This document shows, piece by piece, positions 35,420 through 44,511 of a DNA stretch of 64,000 nt; position 1 is the first letter of the stretch, and the number at the start of each line of letters is the position of its first letter. The notes below the pieces were generated by a model, which did no database searches, was not told the DNA's origin, and saw nothing but the letters and a program-made list of their open reading frames with translations. Position numbers and translations under genes: made by a program. Source of the DNA: Flavobacteriaceae bacterium (GTDB lineage: Bacteria; Bacteroidota; Bacteroidia; Flavobacteriales; Flavobacteriaceae); assembly GCA_018669795.1 (NCBI GenBank), contig JABHSQ010000020.1, positions 1-64,000 on the forward strand. Reading direction: 5' to 3'.

Positions 35420-37012
35420 ATGGCTGAACTAATTAACATGCCACGTTTAAGTGACACCATGGAAGAAGGGACTGTTGCGAAATGGCTTTTTAAAGTAGGT
35501 GAAAAAATAGCTGAAGGCGATATTTTAGCTGAAATAGAAACTGATAAAGCGACGATGGAGTTTGAGTCTTTTAACGAAGGGACCTTACTATATATAGGAG
35601 TTCAAGAAGGAGAAACAGCTCCTGTTGACGTCCTTTTGGCAATTATAGGTGAGGTAGGTGAAGATATTTCTGAATTCATAAATGAAAATTCTAATGCTGA
35701 AGTAATTTCTGAAAATAAAAAGGAAACCATCATTGAAACAGAAGTTAAGATTGAAGATAAACCGTTAACTGTTCCAGATGGAGTTGAGGTAATTACAATG
35801 CCAAGATTAAGCGATACGATGGAAGAAGGAACTATTGCTACTTGGAATAAAAAAGTTGGCGATCTTGTTAAAGAAGGTGATATTTTAGCTGAAATAGAAA
35901 CCGATAAAGCTACGATGGAATTTGAATCGTTCCATACTGGAGTTTTATTAGAGGTAGGAGTTAAAGAAGGAGAAACTGCTTTGGTTGATGCTGTTTTAGC
36001 AATTATTGGACCTAAAGGAACAAATGTTTCAGGGATATTAGATCGTTATAGTTCTGGAGGTGAAAAAGTTATAAAAGAAGCCTCAGTAAAAAAAGAAACA
36101 CCTGTTGTAGTGGAAACTAAAGTGGAAACCACTAAAAGTGTAACTCCTGTTTCAACAGTAGATAATGTTAGAGTATTTATTTCACCTTTAGCAAAAAAAC
36201 TTGCTGAAGAAAAAGGGATCAATCTATCACAGCTGCGAGGAAGTGGAGAAAATGGACGTATTATAAAACGTGATATCGAGAATTATCAGCCTTTAGCTGT
36301 TGGCGCTTCAGCTTATACTCCTGTTGGTGAAGAAAGTTTTGAAGAAGTGAAGAATTCACAAATGCGTAAAGTGATCGCAAAACGTTTAGGGGAATCAAAA
36401 TTTATGGCTCCACATTATTATTTAACGGTAGAGTTAGATATGGATAATGCAATTGCTGCAAGAGCTGCTATTAATTCAGATCCTGATGTAAAAGTATCCT
36501 ATAACGACATGGTTGTTAAGGCTAGTGCTATGGCATTGCGCAAACATCCTAAGGTAAATTCTCATTGGACTGACACTTCTACTTTAATAGCAAAACATAT
36601 TCATATTGGTATTGCTGTAGCGGTAGATGAAGGATTATTAGTTCCTGTATTAAAATTTGCAGATCAAATGACTTACAGTCAAATTGGAGCAAATGTAAAA
36701 GAGATGGCAGGAAAAGCTAGAAATAAAAAATTAACTCCTCTAGAGATGGAAGGAAGCACATTTACAGTATCTAATTTAGGAATGTTTGGTATTAAAGAGT
36801 TTACCTCTATAATTAATCAACCAAATTCAGCAATCTTATCGGTAGGTGCTATTGTGCAAAAACCAGTTGTAAAAAATGGTCAGATTGCTATAGGTAATAC
36901 GATGACAGTTACATTGGCTTGTGATCACAGAACTGTTGATGGAGCAACTGGAGCTGCATTTTTGCAAACGTTTAGAAAGTACGTAGAGAATCCTGTAACC
37001 ATGTTTGTATAG
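35420..37012 (+). CDS. pdhC: Dihydrolipoamide acetyltransferase (E2) with two lipoyl domains
   Basis: This is the core of the pyruvate dehydrogenase complex. The 530-residue protein has two lipoyl domains (about 1-77 and 120-197), each with an EIETDKATMEFES motif. The modified lysines are Lys43 and Lys163. A Lys/Glu/Thr/Val linker leads to the E1/E3-binding domain (VFISPLAKKLAEEKGINL ... GRIIKRDIENY, about 252-290). The catalytic domain follows, with ACDHRTVDGATGAAF carrying the active His. The two lipoyl domains are close copies at DNA level too. LipB at 5.4 kb would lipoylate it. Its stop abuts the next ATG. Confidence 0.96.
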   Translation: MAELINMPRLSDTMEEGTVAKWLFKVGEKIAEGDILAEIETDKATMEFESFNEGTLLYIGVQEGETAPVDVLLAIIGEVGEDISEFINENSNAEVISENKKETIIETEVKIEDKPLTVPDGVEVITMPRLSDTMEEGTIATWNKKVGDLVKEGDILAEIETDKATMEFESFHTGVLLEVGVKEGETALVDAVLAIIGPKGTNVSGILDRYSSGGEKVIKEASVKKETPVVVETKVETTKSVTPVSTVDNVRVFISPLAKKLAEEKGINLSQLRGSGENGRIIKRDIENYQPLAVGASAYTPVGEESFEEVKNSQMRKVIAKRLGESKFMAPHYYLTVELDMDNAIAARAAINSDPDVKVSYNDMVVKASAMALRKHPKVNSHWTDTSTLIAKHIHIGIAVAVDEGLLVPVLKFADQMTYSQIGANVKEMAGKARNKKLTPLEMEGSTFTVSNLGMFGIKEFTSIINQPNSAILSVGAIVQKPVVKNGQIAIGNTMTVTLACDHRTVDGATGAAFLQTFRKYVENPVTMFV

Positions 37013-37693
37013 ATGAAAAATGTTATCATAACAGGAACGAGTAGGGGAATTGGTTATGAACTAGTACCGTTGTTTACGGATGCTGGTTATAATGTGTTGG
37101 CTCTTTCTCGAAATTCAGCACCTATTTCAAGTATCAATCTAGATGGATGTACGATGTTCCCTTTTGATATAACAGATTCAAAAGATATTCTAATGGTTTC
37201 CCAGTTTGTGAAAGAAAATTGGAAACAAGTAGATATTTTAATAAATAACTCAGGAGCTCTAATCAATAAACCTTTTGCAAAAACTTCGATTGATGATTTT
37301 TTAAGTGTTTATGAAGTAAACGTTTTTGGTGCAGCTGCATTAACTAAAGCGGTACTCCCTTTTATGAAAAAAGATGGACACGTTGTTAATATTAGCAGTA
37401 TGGGCGGGGTTCAAGGAAGTGTAAAATTTCCAGGTTTAAGTGCTTATAGCAGTAGTAAAGGAGCATTGATTGCTCTAACAGAATTACTTGCTGAAGAATA
37501 TAAAGAAACAGGACCTTCTTTCAACGCATTGGCATTAGGTGCTGTGCAAACCGAGATGTTAGAAGAAGCATTTCCAGGTTTTAATGCAACTGTTTCTGCA
37601 GAAGAAATGGCTAAATATATCATGCAGTTTTCACTTTCTGGACATCAAATGTACAATGGTAAAGTATTGCAAGTATCCAATTCGACTCCTTAA
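37013..37693 (+). CDS. Short-chain dehydrogenase/reductase (SDR)
   Basis: A 226-residue NAD(P)-dependent oxidoreductase. The cofactor motif TGTSRGIGYEL (7-17) is at the N-terminus, NNSGA is in the middle, and the catalytic Ser-Tyr-Lys set follows with Tyr145 and Lys149 in SAYSSSKGAL. The substrate is unknown. The ATG follows the pdhC TAG without a gap, so it is surely cotranscribed with the pyruvate dehydrogenase genes. The family is too broad to guess a pathway. Confidence 0.88.
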   Translation: MKNVIITGTSRGIGYELVPLFTDAGYNVLALSRNSAPISSINLDGCTMFPFDITDSKDILMVSQFVKENWKQVDILINNSGALINKPFAKTSIDDFLSVYEVNVFGAAALTKAVLPFMKKDGHVVNISSMGGVQGSVKFPGLSAYSSSKGALIALTELLAEEYKETGPSFNALALGAVQTEMLEEAFPGFNATVSAEEMAKYIMQFSLSGHQMYNGKVLQVSNSTP

Positions 37694-37701
37694 ATTTAAC
37701 A

Positions 37702-38295
37702 ATGCCCAAAACTCTTGAAAAATATATTCCTCAAGCATCAGTTGCTTCTGTTTTTCAATTAATTACTACGCATAACGTATATCTTAAAATTGTTAATGAA
37801 AGGCTTACTCGTCATGGGGATTATCGAAAAATGCCCAATGGTCAACATCAAATAACAATTAATTCAAATTTAAATACGTATCGGTTTTTAATCACATTAA
37901 TCCATGAAATCGCTCATTTGATTACTTTTAAAAAGTATGGGAACTTGGTAAAACCCCATGGTAATGAATGGAAGCATACCTTTCAACAACTGATGTTGCC
38001 TTATATAAGGCCTGAGATATTTCCTAATCAATTACTGCCTTATTTAGCAATACATTTTAAAAACCCTAAAGCAAGTAGTGACACGGATGCTAAACTGTCA
38101 TTAGCATTAAAGCATTATGATGCTCCTAATGATAAAAACTATATCTTTGAAATACCTTTTGGTGGGGATTTTAGATTGTATAATGGAAAGGTTTTTAAAA
38201 GAGGAAAAAAACTTGTTAAACGCTACGAATGTTTAGAAATAGCTACTGGAAAAATCTACTTATTTAATCCCAATGCAGAGGTTGAAATCCTTTAA
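37702..38295 (+). CDS. SprT-like zinc metalloprotease-family protein
   Basis: The 197-residue protein has the SprT-like zincin motif HEIAHLITF with His68, Glu69 and His72. A third likely ligand, His, lies in KPHGNEWKHTF. The C-terminal part (KNYIFEIPFGGDFRLYNGKVF...KRYECLEIATGKIYLF) lacks the Cys4 zinc ribbon found in some SprT proteins, though a single Cys remains. SprT-like proteins relate to the DNA-protein crosslink protease Spartan, but bacterial functions are mostly undefined. It is 8 bp after the SDR gene, apparently the last gene of the operon, and a hairpin follows. Confidence 0.85.
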   Translation: MPKTLEKYIPQASVASVFQLITTHNVYLKIVNERLTRHGDYRKMPNGQHQITINSNLNTYRFLITLIHEIAHLITFKKYGNLVKPHGNEWKHTFQQLMLPYIRPEIFPNQLLPYLAIHFKNPKASSDTDAKLSLALKHYDAPNDKNYIFEIPFGGDFRLYNGKVFKRGKKLVKRYECLEIATGKIYLFNPNAEVEIL

Positions 38296-38298
38296 ATA

Positions 38299-38326
38299 TA
38301 TTCTTGATAGAAGAATAATTATTTTT
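38299..38326 (+). terminator. Probable terminator after the sprT-like gene
   Basis: TATTCTT-gatag-AAGAATA is a 7-bp hairpin starting 3 nt after the stop codon and followed by ATTATTTTT. It is A+T-rich, so strength is uncertain. The rest of the gap to 38507 shows no gene. Confidence 0.55.
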
Positions 38327-38507
38327 ATAAATCAGGTTTTTATAGATTTATTAATATAAAAAAAACATGCATCAATTAACAAATAAGAATTATTATGCTG
38401 TCATCATGGAATAAAAAATATACTAAAAAGAATAAGGAGAAGGATACTAAAAGGTTAAAAAATTGCTTGCGATATAAATTAAAACTGGACACACTACAAT
38501 AAAGCAC

Positions 38508-40127
38508 TTATTGTTTTTTTACAAACTTATAATTAAGGTCTTTGTTCTCAACTTGTAATTGAACAAAATAAACTCCGTTTGTTAACGTTTCAACATTGAT
38601 ATTGCTATCTGAAGAAATTGTAGTTTTCAGTACTGTTCTACCATTAACATCTATAACTCTAACTGGAGTTCCTTCAATATTTTTTAATGAAAAGTTGACC
38701 ATAGAAGTAGTTGGGTTAGGGTATAAACTAATTCCGTTTAGGGCGAAATTTGATGTTCCAAGAACATGTTCACCTTCTATAAATACGTGTTGCGAATTAA
38801 TGTCCACATTTTCAATAAAATCTATAGTTCCAGAAGGCCATTCAATTAAAACAGATTCAATTTCTGTACTTGTTCCTATACCAAAATGTGCCGTTAATGA
38901 ACTCATATGACTGTATCCTGTTCCTGATCGTACTTCTCGAATTTGACTTCCCCATTCTCCATTTATAGTTATTCGAGCTCCAATTCCATTTGGATTGCTT
39001 TCAATTCCTACTAAAAAAAATTTCACCCAGTTGTTAGATCCACCATCATTCATCCATAAATTACCACCTATGCCTACATCAAGATATCCATCACTGTTTA
39101 AGTCGCCAATAGCACCTTCATCAAAAGGTAAGTCGTAACCAGTAAAAGTCATATCACCATTATTAATGTATAGTTCTCTAGCCATTTCAGATAATATATC
39201 TACAAATCCATCATTATTGAAATCTCCACCCTGATTTTCCCAAGCCCCTAGGTCTGTTGGATCGATACCCGTAGAAGCTATAATGTCTGTAAAAACACCA
39301 GCTCCATCATTTTCGTAAAAACGATTAGCGCCACTATGGTTTACACAAAAAGCATCGAAATCTCCATCGTTATCAAAATCTTGAAATACAGTAGCCCAAG
39401 ATTGTTCATTGTCATTTAAGTTAATGCTAGCAGCAACTTCAGAATAAGTTCCATCTCCATTATTGCGATACATAGCATTGGTACGTTCTGGGTCACCAGG
39501 AGAAGATCCTTGTCTACATTTTGTTAAGTACATATCGGTATCGCCATCATTATCATAATCTACCCAAAGGGATTGATAGTTTCCAGCTAAATTTAAAGTT
39601 TGAATTAAACTTTGATCCTCCACCATAACCTGATTTCCATCATTTCTATATGGATGACTTTGATCAACATCATGACAAACAAAAGCGTCAAGATCACCAT
39701 CGTTATCGATATCAACTAGATTGGATCGTTGAGAAAAAATGTAATCATTATGTAATTGTTCTGTAAATGCTGTTCCATCTTCGTTTGCAAATAAGAAAGA
39801 AACCCGTTGTCCATTACCTAAAACTAAATCTGTATAGCCATTACTGTCTATATCGCCAGCAGCTACACTCCAGGTAGGAGGGTAGAGTATATTCATTGCA
39901 ATAAATACTGAATGGAATGTTCCATCTGCTTGCTGGTAATCAATACCTATACCACTTTGTGAAACTCTAACGAAATCATCTAAAAAATCGCCATTCATAT
40001 CTACAGTGATAGATTGGGTACCTTGATAACTTTCAATTAAGTCATTTCTATTGGCAAAAGTTGGTACTTGAGAAAGTAAGCTGTTTACCATAAAAATGGC
40101 AAAAGTACAAAGTAATAGTTTTTTCAT
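38508..40127 (-). CDS. Secreted FG-GAP/ASPIC-UnbV repeat protein with T9SS type A sorting domain
   Basis: The 539-residue protein has a signal peptide (MKKLLLCTFAIFMVNSLLSQ). It then has about seven FG-GAP/VCBS calcium-loop repeats, each with a DxDxDGxxD-like core (DIDNDGDLDAF, DYDNDGDTDMY, DFDNDGDFDAF, DFNNDGFVDI, DLNSDGYLDVG). An ASPIC/UnbV domain follows (GIGARITINGEWGSQIREV ... SVLIEWPSGTIDFIENV, about 380-450). The C-terminal T9SS tail is SLYPNPTTSMVNFSL ... LTNGVYFVQLQ. This CRTAC1-like layout suggests a calcium-stabilised seven-blade propeller on the cell surface, possibly for adhesion. The function is not known. Confidence 0.88.
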   Translation of the reverse strand: MKKLLLCTFAIFMVNSLLSQVPTFANRNDLIESYQGTQSITVDMNGDFLDDFVRVSQSGIGIDYQQADGTFHSVFIAMNILYPPTWSVAAGDIDSNGYTDLVLGNGQRVSFLFANEDGTAFTEQLHNDYIFSQRSNLVDIDNDGDLDAFVCHDVDQSHPYRNDGNQVMVEDQSLIQTLNLAGNYQSLWVDYDNDGDTDMYLTKCRQGSSPGDPERTNAMYRNNGDGTYSEVAASINLNDNEQSWATVFQDFDNDGDFDAFCVNHSGANRFYENDGAGVFTDIIASTGIDPTDLGAWENQGGDFNNDGFVDILSEMARELYINNGDMTFTGYDLPFDEGAIGDLNSDGYLDVGIGGNLWMNDGGSNNWVKFFLVGIESNPNGIGARITINGEWGSQIREVRSGTGYSHMSSLTAHFGIGTSTEIESVLIEWPSGTIDFIENVDINSQHVFIEGEHVLGTSNFALNGISLYPNPTTSMVNFSLKNIEGTPVRVIDVNGRTVLKTTISSDSNINVETLTNGVYFVQLQVENKDLNYKFVKKQ

Positions 40128-40224
40128 TTTTTTTAATTATTAAATAAAACAACTCAAGATAATAATACCCTAAGTATTAACATAAAAACAATATATTTTT
40201 ACTAGTTATTTTTATTAATTAGAT

Positions 40225-40256
40225 TTGAAAAGTAAAATAATTATTTTACTTTTCAA
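40225..40256. repeat. Perfect 32-bp palindrome
   Basis: 16-nt arms TTGAAAAGTAAAATAA and TTATTTTACTTTTCAA meet with no loop. It lies 17 bp past the mlaF stop and about 100 bp before the start of the 38.5-kb gene on the same (minus) strand. It could be the mlaF terminator or an operator for the downstream gene. Confidence 0.8.
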
Positions 40257-40273
40257 TATTAAATAGTTAAAAG

Positions 40274-41038
40274 TTAATGCTCTTTGATCTGAATATTTCT
40301 AATTTTTTTGAATAAATCTGATGAATAAACAAAATCTGTTACATCTTTATTATCAGTTTTAAAAATTTCTTGGTTTGATCCCTGCCATACTAACGTTCCA
40401 TTTTTAAGAAAAACAATTTTTTCTCCAATCTCCATTACTGAGTTCATGTCATGGGTCACAACAATAGTTGTGATGTTGTTTTCTTTAGTGATGTCTTGAA
40501 TTAACTGATCAATTACTGTTGCTGTTTTTGGATCTAATCCTGAATTTGGCTCGTCACAAAAAAGATACTTTGGGTTATTTACTATTGCTCTAGCAATGGA
40601 TACTCTTTTTTTCATTCCTCCTGATATTTCCGAGGGGAATTTATGATTTACATTTTCTAAATCAACTCGTTTTAAAACTTCATTAACCCTCTTAAGCATT
40701 TCAGGTCTTTTATCATTCGAAAACATTCTCAACGGAAACATAACATTATCTTCGATATTCATAGAGTCAAATAAAGCGCCACCTTGAAATAACATTCCGA
40801 TGTCTTCTCTTAAAGTTCTTTGAGCTCCTATATCCATTTTGCTTATGGCTTGATCTTCGAAAAATATTTCTCCAGAATTTGTAGTAAAAAGACCAATCAT
40901 ACACTTTAGTATTACCGTTTTACCACTTCCGCTTCTCCCTATAATAAGATTGGTTTTTCCTTTTTCAAAAGTTGCTGAAATACCTTTTAATACCTCATCT
41001 GCCCCAAAACTTTTTGTAATGTTGTCTACTTTTATCAT
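40274..41038 (-). CDS. mlaF: MlaF-type ABC transporter ATPase
   Basis: The ATPase of a lipid-trafficking ABC system that maintains outer-membrane asymmetry. The 254-residue protein has Walker A GRSGSGKT near 35-42, signature SGGMKKRVSIARAI, Walker B YLFCDEPNSGLDP and switch His in VVTHDMNS. The M-K-K-R after the signature is typical of the Mla/Mkl branch. Its ATG overlaps the mlaE stop (TAATG), so the two are coupled. An MCE-domain (MlaD) partner is not present in the window. Confidence 0.92.
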   Translation of the reverse strand: MIKVDNITKSFGADEVLKGISATFEKGKTNLIIGRSGSGKTVILKCMIGLFTTNSGEIFFEDQAISKMDIGAQRTLREDIGMLFQGGALFDSMNIEDNVMFPLRMFSNDKRPEMLKRVNEVLKRVDLENVNHKFPSEISGGMKKRVSIARAIVNNPKYLFCDEPNSGLDPKTATVIDQLIQDITKENNITTIVVTHDMNSVMEIGEKIVFLKNGTLVWQGSNQEIFKTDNKDVTDFVYSSDLFKKIRNIQIKEH

Positions 41039-41787
41039 TAACTTAATAGTAATTGTGTGATAATATAATTGGTTAATATTATTATTATACTAGTCCAAAC
41101 AAATGAGTTGGTACTTGCTTTACCAACTTCTAAAGCACCACCTTTCATATAATATCCTTGCCAAGAAGGAACGGTTGCTAATATCATTCCAAAAAAGAAT
41201 GTTTTTATAAAAGCATACACTAAATGAAATGGATAAAAGGTGTCTTGAAGTCCTTGCGTAAAATCGGCTGCTGTTGTAAAACCGCCGTAAACTCCAGCTA
41301 GAAAGCCTCCAAAAATTCCTAAAAACATTGCAATAGCAATAATAAAGGGATAAAATAGCATTGCTATTATTTTTGGAAAAACTAAATAATTTAAGGAGTT
41401 GATACCCATCACTTCAAGGGCATCAATTTGTTCTGTTACTCTCATTGAACCAATACTTGAGGTAATGAATGAACCTACTTTACCAGCCATAATTATAGAC
41501 ATAAAAGTTGGTGCAAACTCTAAAATAATAGATTGTCTAGTTGCAAAGCCAATTAAGGATTTTGGAATTAATGGGTTCTCAAGATTTAGTGCTGTTTGTA
41601 TGGATATTACTCCTCCAACGAAAAAAGATATAAATGCTACAATCCCTAAAGAATTAATGATTAGATCATCAATTTCTTTCATAATTAATTCTTTCATTAC
41701 CGAACTCTTCGTGTGGCTTTTAAAAACTTTTCCTAACATTAAAAAGTAGGAGCCTATATCGGATATGTATTTAATTAGTTTTTTCAC
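41038..41787 (-). CDS. mlaE: MlaE-type ABC transporter permease
   Basis: The inner-membrane permease of the Mla-like lipid transporter. The 249-residue protein has about five to six membrane segments and the family motifs FISFFVGGVISIQTALNL, EFAPTFMSIIMAGKVGS, MRVTEQIDALEVMGINSLNYLVFPKI and FGMILATVPSWQGYYMKGGALEVGKA. The 'ALEVMGI' loop contacts the ATPase. It is cotranscribed with mlaF. Alkaline phosphatase lies just upstream (31 bp) and may be in the same transcript. Confidence 0.93.
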   Translation of the reverse strand: MKKLIKYISDIGSYFLMLGKVFKSHTKSSVMKELIMKEIDDLIINSLGIVAFISFFVGGVISIQTALNLENPLIPKSLIGFATRQSIILEFAPTFMSIIMAGKVGSFITSSIGSMRVTEQIDALEVMGINSLNYLVFPKIIAMLFYPFIIAIAMFLGIFGGFLAGVYGGFTTAADFTQGLQDTFYPFHLVYAFIKTFFFGMILATVPSWQGYYMKGGALEVGKASTNSFVWTSIIIILTNYIITQLLLS

Positions 41788-41818
41788 TTATGCAAGGTAT
41801 CAAATATATTGTTATAAT

Positions 41819-42970
41819 TTAATTATTGTTATTTTCAAAAAACAAAGTTTTCATCTTATTATAAATAGCGGTATTTTCATAAATACCTCCAAAATCCTCA
41901 GAATTTGGACCTTTAGCAAATACAGGAATCATAGTTGCAGAATGACCACCAGTTGAAAACACAGGTTTAATCTTATTATAATCACCATTGTCTTCTGCTA
42001 ATGTAAATCCACCCGTTTCATGGTCTGCTGTAACAATAACTAAAGTTTCACCATTTAATTTCGCAAAATCTAAAGCAACTCCAATGGTATTGTCAAAATC
42101 AATTAATTCACTGATAAGGTATGCTGCATCATTATCATGACCACCCCAATCTATTTGAGATCCTTCAACCATTAAAAAGAAACCTTCTTCGTTAGTCGAT
42201 AAACTTTCTATAGCTAAATGTGTTGCATTTGATAAAAAATCACCTCTACCGTCCACCATTTTTGGCATTGCATCTGGAGCTAATAAATAACCTTGTTTTT
42301 TGCTAACAGTTGGTTTGGTAGTATTTGGAAGCATCTCTAAGTCTATTGAAAAGCCATTTTTCTCCAATTCTAAAATTAAATCTCTTTTGTCTTTTCGATC
42401 ATTAAAATAGTTAATTCCTCCACCGGCAAAAAAATCAATGTCTGAGCTTACTAATTGAGCCGCAATATCTTCATACATACTTCTTTTTTTTGTATGTGTG
42501 TAAAAAGCAGCGGGAGTTGCATGTACTATGGAAGAGGTGGAAATAATTCCGGTAGAAATTCCAATTTTAGAAATTTCTTCAACAATTGTTTTAACTGCAA
42601 GTGAATCGGTATTTACTCCCAAAGCTCCATTGTATGTTTTTATTCCACTAGCAAATGCAGTAGCGCTGGCTGCTGAATCGGTAATTAAATCACTGGAAGA
42701 AGAAGTTTTAATTAAACCAATAACAGGAAATCGATTAAAATTTGATGCATTTTTATTATAAAACTGACTCGCTGAAACTTGGCTTAAACCCATGCCATCG
42801 CCAACAAGTAATATGATGTTTTTTACTTTTTTTGTTGGAGTAATTGCTTTATTACGGGTAGTTTCTAAACTAACAAACTCTTTTTGTGACTTGCAAGAAA
42901 TAAAGAAATTTGAAATAAATAAAAATAAAATAAAGAAAGCTATTGTGTGTTTTTTTAGTAAGTAATTCAT
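41819..42970 (-). CDS. Alkaline phosphatase (PhoA-like) lipoprotein
   Basis: A zinc/magnesium phosphomonoesterase of the envelope. I start at the ATG at 42970 (MNYLLKK), since the longer frame starts with a TTG and adds little. It then has 383 residues with a lipobox Cys26 (FFISCKS). Catalytic motifs are complete: LLVGDGMGLSQVSA (metal Asp), DSAASATAFASG with nucleophile Ser99, GSQIDWGGHDND and IVTADHETGGF. It would be anchored in a membrane and release phosphate from organic phosphates. No Pho-box type regulator is evident. Confidence 0.92.
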   Translation of the reverse strand: MNYLLKKHTIAFFILFLFISNFFISCKSQKEFVSLETTRNKAITPTKKVKNIILLVGDGMGLSQVSASQFYNKNASNFNRFPVIGLIKTSSSSDLITDSAASATAFASGIKTYNGALGVNTDSLAVKTIVEEISKIGISTGIISTSSIVHATPAAFYTHTKKRSMYEDIAAQLVSSDIDFFAGGGINYFNDRKDKRDLILELEKNGFSIDLEMLPNTTKPTVSKKQGYLLAPDAMPKMVDGRGDFLSNATHLAIESLSTNEEGFFLMVEGSQIDWGGHDNDAAYLISELIDFDNTIGVALDFAKLNGETLVIVTADHETGGFTLAEDNGDYNKIKPVFSTGGHSATMIPVFAKGPNSEDFGGIYENTAIYNKMKTLFFENNNN

Positions 42971-43060
42971 TTTATTAATTTTTTTCAAACCAAAAATACA
43001 TATAAAGTGTTTATTATAATTGACTGTGATCTAAAGTTTTTAGAATAAATATATAAATGA

Positions 43061-43909
43061 TTAAAATAATTTTTTCTTAATGCCTTTCCATCTTAAATTT
43101 CGAATAAAAACACCTTCTTTTTTGCTAACGATAAAGGCTAAGTCCTTATTATAAGCTTTTAAAAACCCAAAGATGGTATTTAAAAAAAATGAAAAACTCC
43201 TTTTGTTAAAAGCTAATTTTGTTGAAGCAATAAAACTCAATAATAAGCCATACCTCATTTTATAAAAAGCTTCGCCTTGTTTATGTTTGGCTTCTTTGGA
43301 ATAGTTAGCGCCAGTAGGTTTTAAATGTTTTACATGTAAGTTGTCATCTGTTTTAATTTCCCAACCATGATATTGCGCTAATAATTCGTCTATAGTGTCC
43401 CAGCCCATCGTGTTTTTTAGGCCTCCAATTTGATTGAAACACTCAGATCTATATGCTTTTAGTGCTCCCCGAATATGATCTTTATTGGTTAGGTTTTCTA
43501 AAATCCATGCATCCTCCTTTTTTATATAACAAAACCCTCCAGCTATTCCACAATTTGGATTGTCATTAAAAATAGCAATAATTGATTCAAAATAATTTGA
43601 TGGAAATATTAAATCGGCATCTATTTTACAAATGAGGTCATACTCTTTATCAATAAATTTGAATCCTTTGTAAAAAGCATTAATAACCTTACTTCCAGGT
43701 AGATGAATGGCTTCAGATTTAGTGGTAATACTTTTAATAAACGAATGCTTTTTAGAAAAAGAATCAATGATACTTCTTGTATTATCTGTAGAGTTATCAT
43801 TAACCACAACTATTTCTTTTATTGGATAGGTTTGACTAACCAAAGATTCTAGTGTGTTAACAATATAATCTTCTTCATTGTAGGCCGGTATGATGATGCA
43901 GATATTCAT
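43061..43909 (-). CDS. Glycosyltransferase family 2
   Basis: The 282-residue protein has a GT-A fold: CIIIPAYNEEDYIVNTLESL at the N-terminus, VVVNDNSTDNT, and the metal-binding Asp97-Ala-Asp99 in CKIDADLIFP. The GT2 acceptor region contains GALKAYRSECFNQIGGL. It should transfer a sugar from a nucleotide sugar, probably to a lipid or surface polymer. Neighbours on the same strand are a methyltransferase and a KAS III gene, which points to a small lipid or glycolipid pathway, but the product is not known. Confidence 0.9.
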   Translation of the reverse strand: MNICIIIPAYNEEDYIVNTLESLVSQTYPIKEIVVVNDNSTDNTRSIIDSFSKKHSFIKSITTKSEAIHLPGSKVINAFYKGFKFIDKEYDLICKIDADLIFPSNYFESIIAIFNDNPNCGIAGGFCYIKKEDAWILENLTNKDHIRGALKAYRSECFNQIGGLKNTMGWDTIDELLAQYHGWEIKTDDNLHVKHLKPTGANYSKEAKHKQGEAFYKMRYGLLLSFIASTKLAFNKRSFSFFLNTIFGFLKAYNKDLAFIVSKKEGVFIRNLRWKGIKKKLF

Positions 43910-43966
43910 ATTAAAATATCAATTTACAAAAAAAAGATGTATTTATTTTACTTTAAATCAATAAGA

Positions 43967-44494
43967 TTAACGTTTAATTCTTTCCGCATAAACCAAATAA
44001 AAGCGAGGAGTAAATAGCCTCAGTATTGGCCGAAATCCTATTTTTTTTACGGGACTTGTAAATTGAATACTTTTCTTTACTTCCCAACCAGATTTTTCTA
44101 ATAACCAATTAAATTGCCAGTCTTCAAATTCATGATAATGACGATCCCATTTATCAGTTTTACTCTTGTAAGCTGAAGAAAACCATAATTTAAGAGGTAC
44201 AGAAGCAATCAATTTAGTTGCTTTAATATCATTTAGAACATTAAAAGGGACTACCATATGTTCAAATATTTGAAAAGCGGTAATAACATCAAAATCGTCT
44301 TTTTTAACAATAGTGGTGTCAAGATCCAAATCCTCTCCCTCAGTATTCGTTACTTTATAACCCTCCTTTTTTAAAATATCTGAAAATGGATTAATGGTGC
44401 CTAAATCTAAAATGCGATCATCTTTAGAGACAAATTGCTTTAAGAAACCTAAAGTGATTCGAAATCGTTTATTTGGAAAATTATTCTCGTACAC
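43967..44494 (-). CDS. Class I SAM-dependent methyltransferase-like protein
   Basis: The 175-residue protein has the SAM-binding motif I in a reduced form (DRILDLGTINPFSDILKKEG, about 21-40). A second acidic strand reads TNTEGEDLDLDT, and DVITAFQIFEHM is motif II. Such proteins methylate sugars, lipids or quinones. The motif I glycines (E/DxGxGxG) are partly missing (DLGTINP), so activity needs testing. It is encoded 17 bp downstream of the KAS III gene and upstream of the glycosyltransferase, in one apparent transcript. Confidence 0.75.
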   Translation of the reverse strand: MYENNFPNKRFRITLGFLKQFVSKDDRILDLGTINPFSDILKKEGYKVTNTEGEDLDLDTTIVKKDDFDVITAFQIFEHMVVPFNVLNDIKATKLIASVPLKLWFSSAYKSKTDKWDRHYHEFEDWQFNWLLEKSGWEVKKSIQFTSPVKKIGFRPILRLFTPRFYLVYAERIKR

Positions 44495-44511
44495 TTATTT
44501 AGAGGTTGAGG

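Noticed and set aside
37702-38295. Assigning the SprT-like protein to DNA-protein crosslink repair
   Set aside because: The zinc motif is present, but the zinc ribbon and DNA-binding parts of Spartan are not visible; the context is metabolic.
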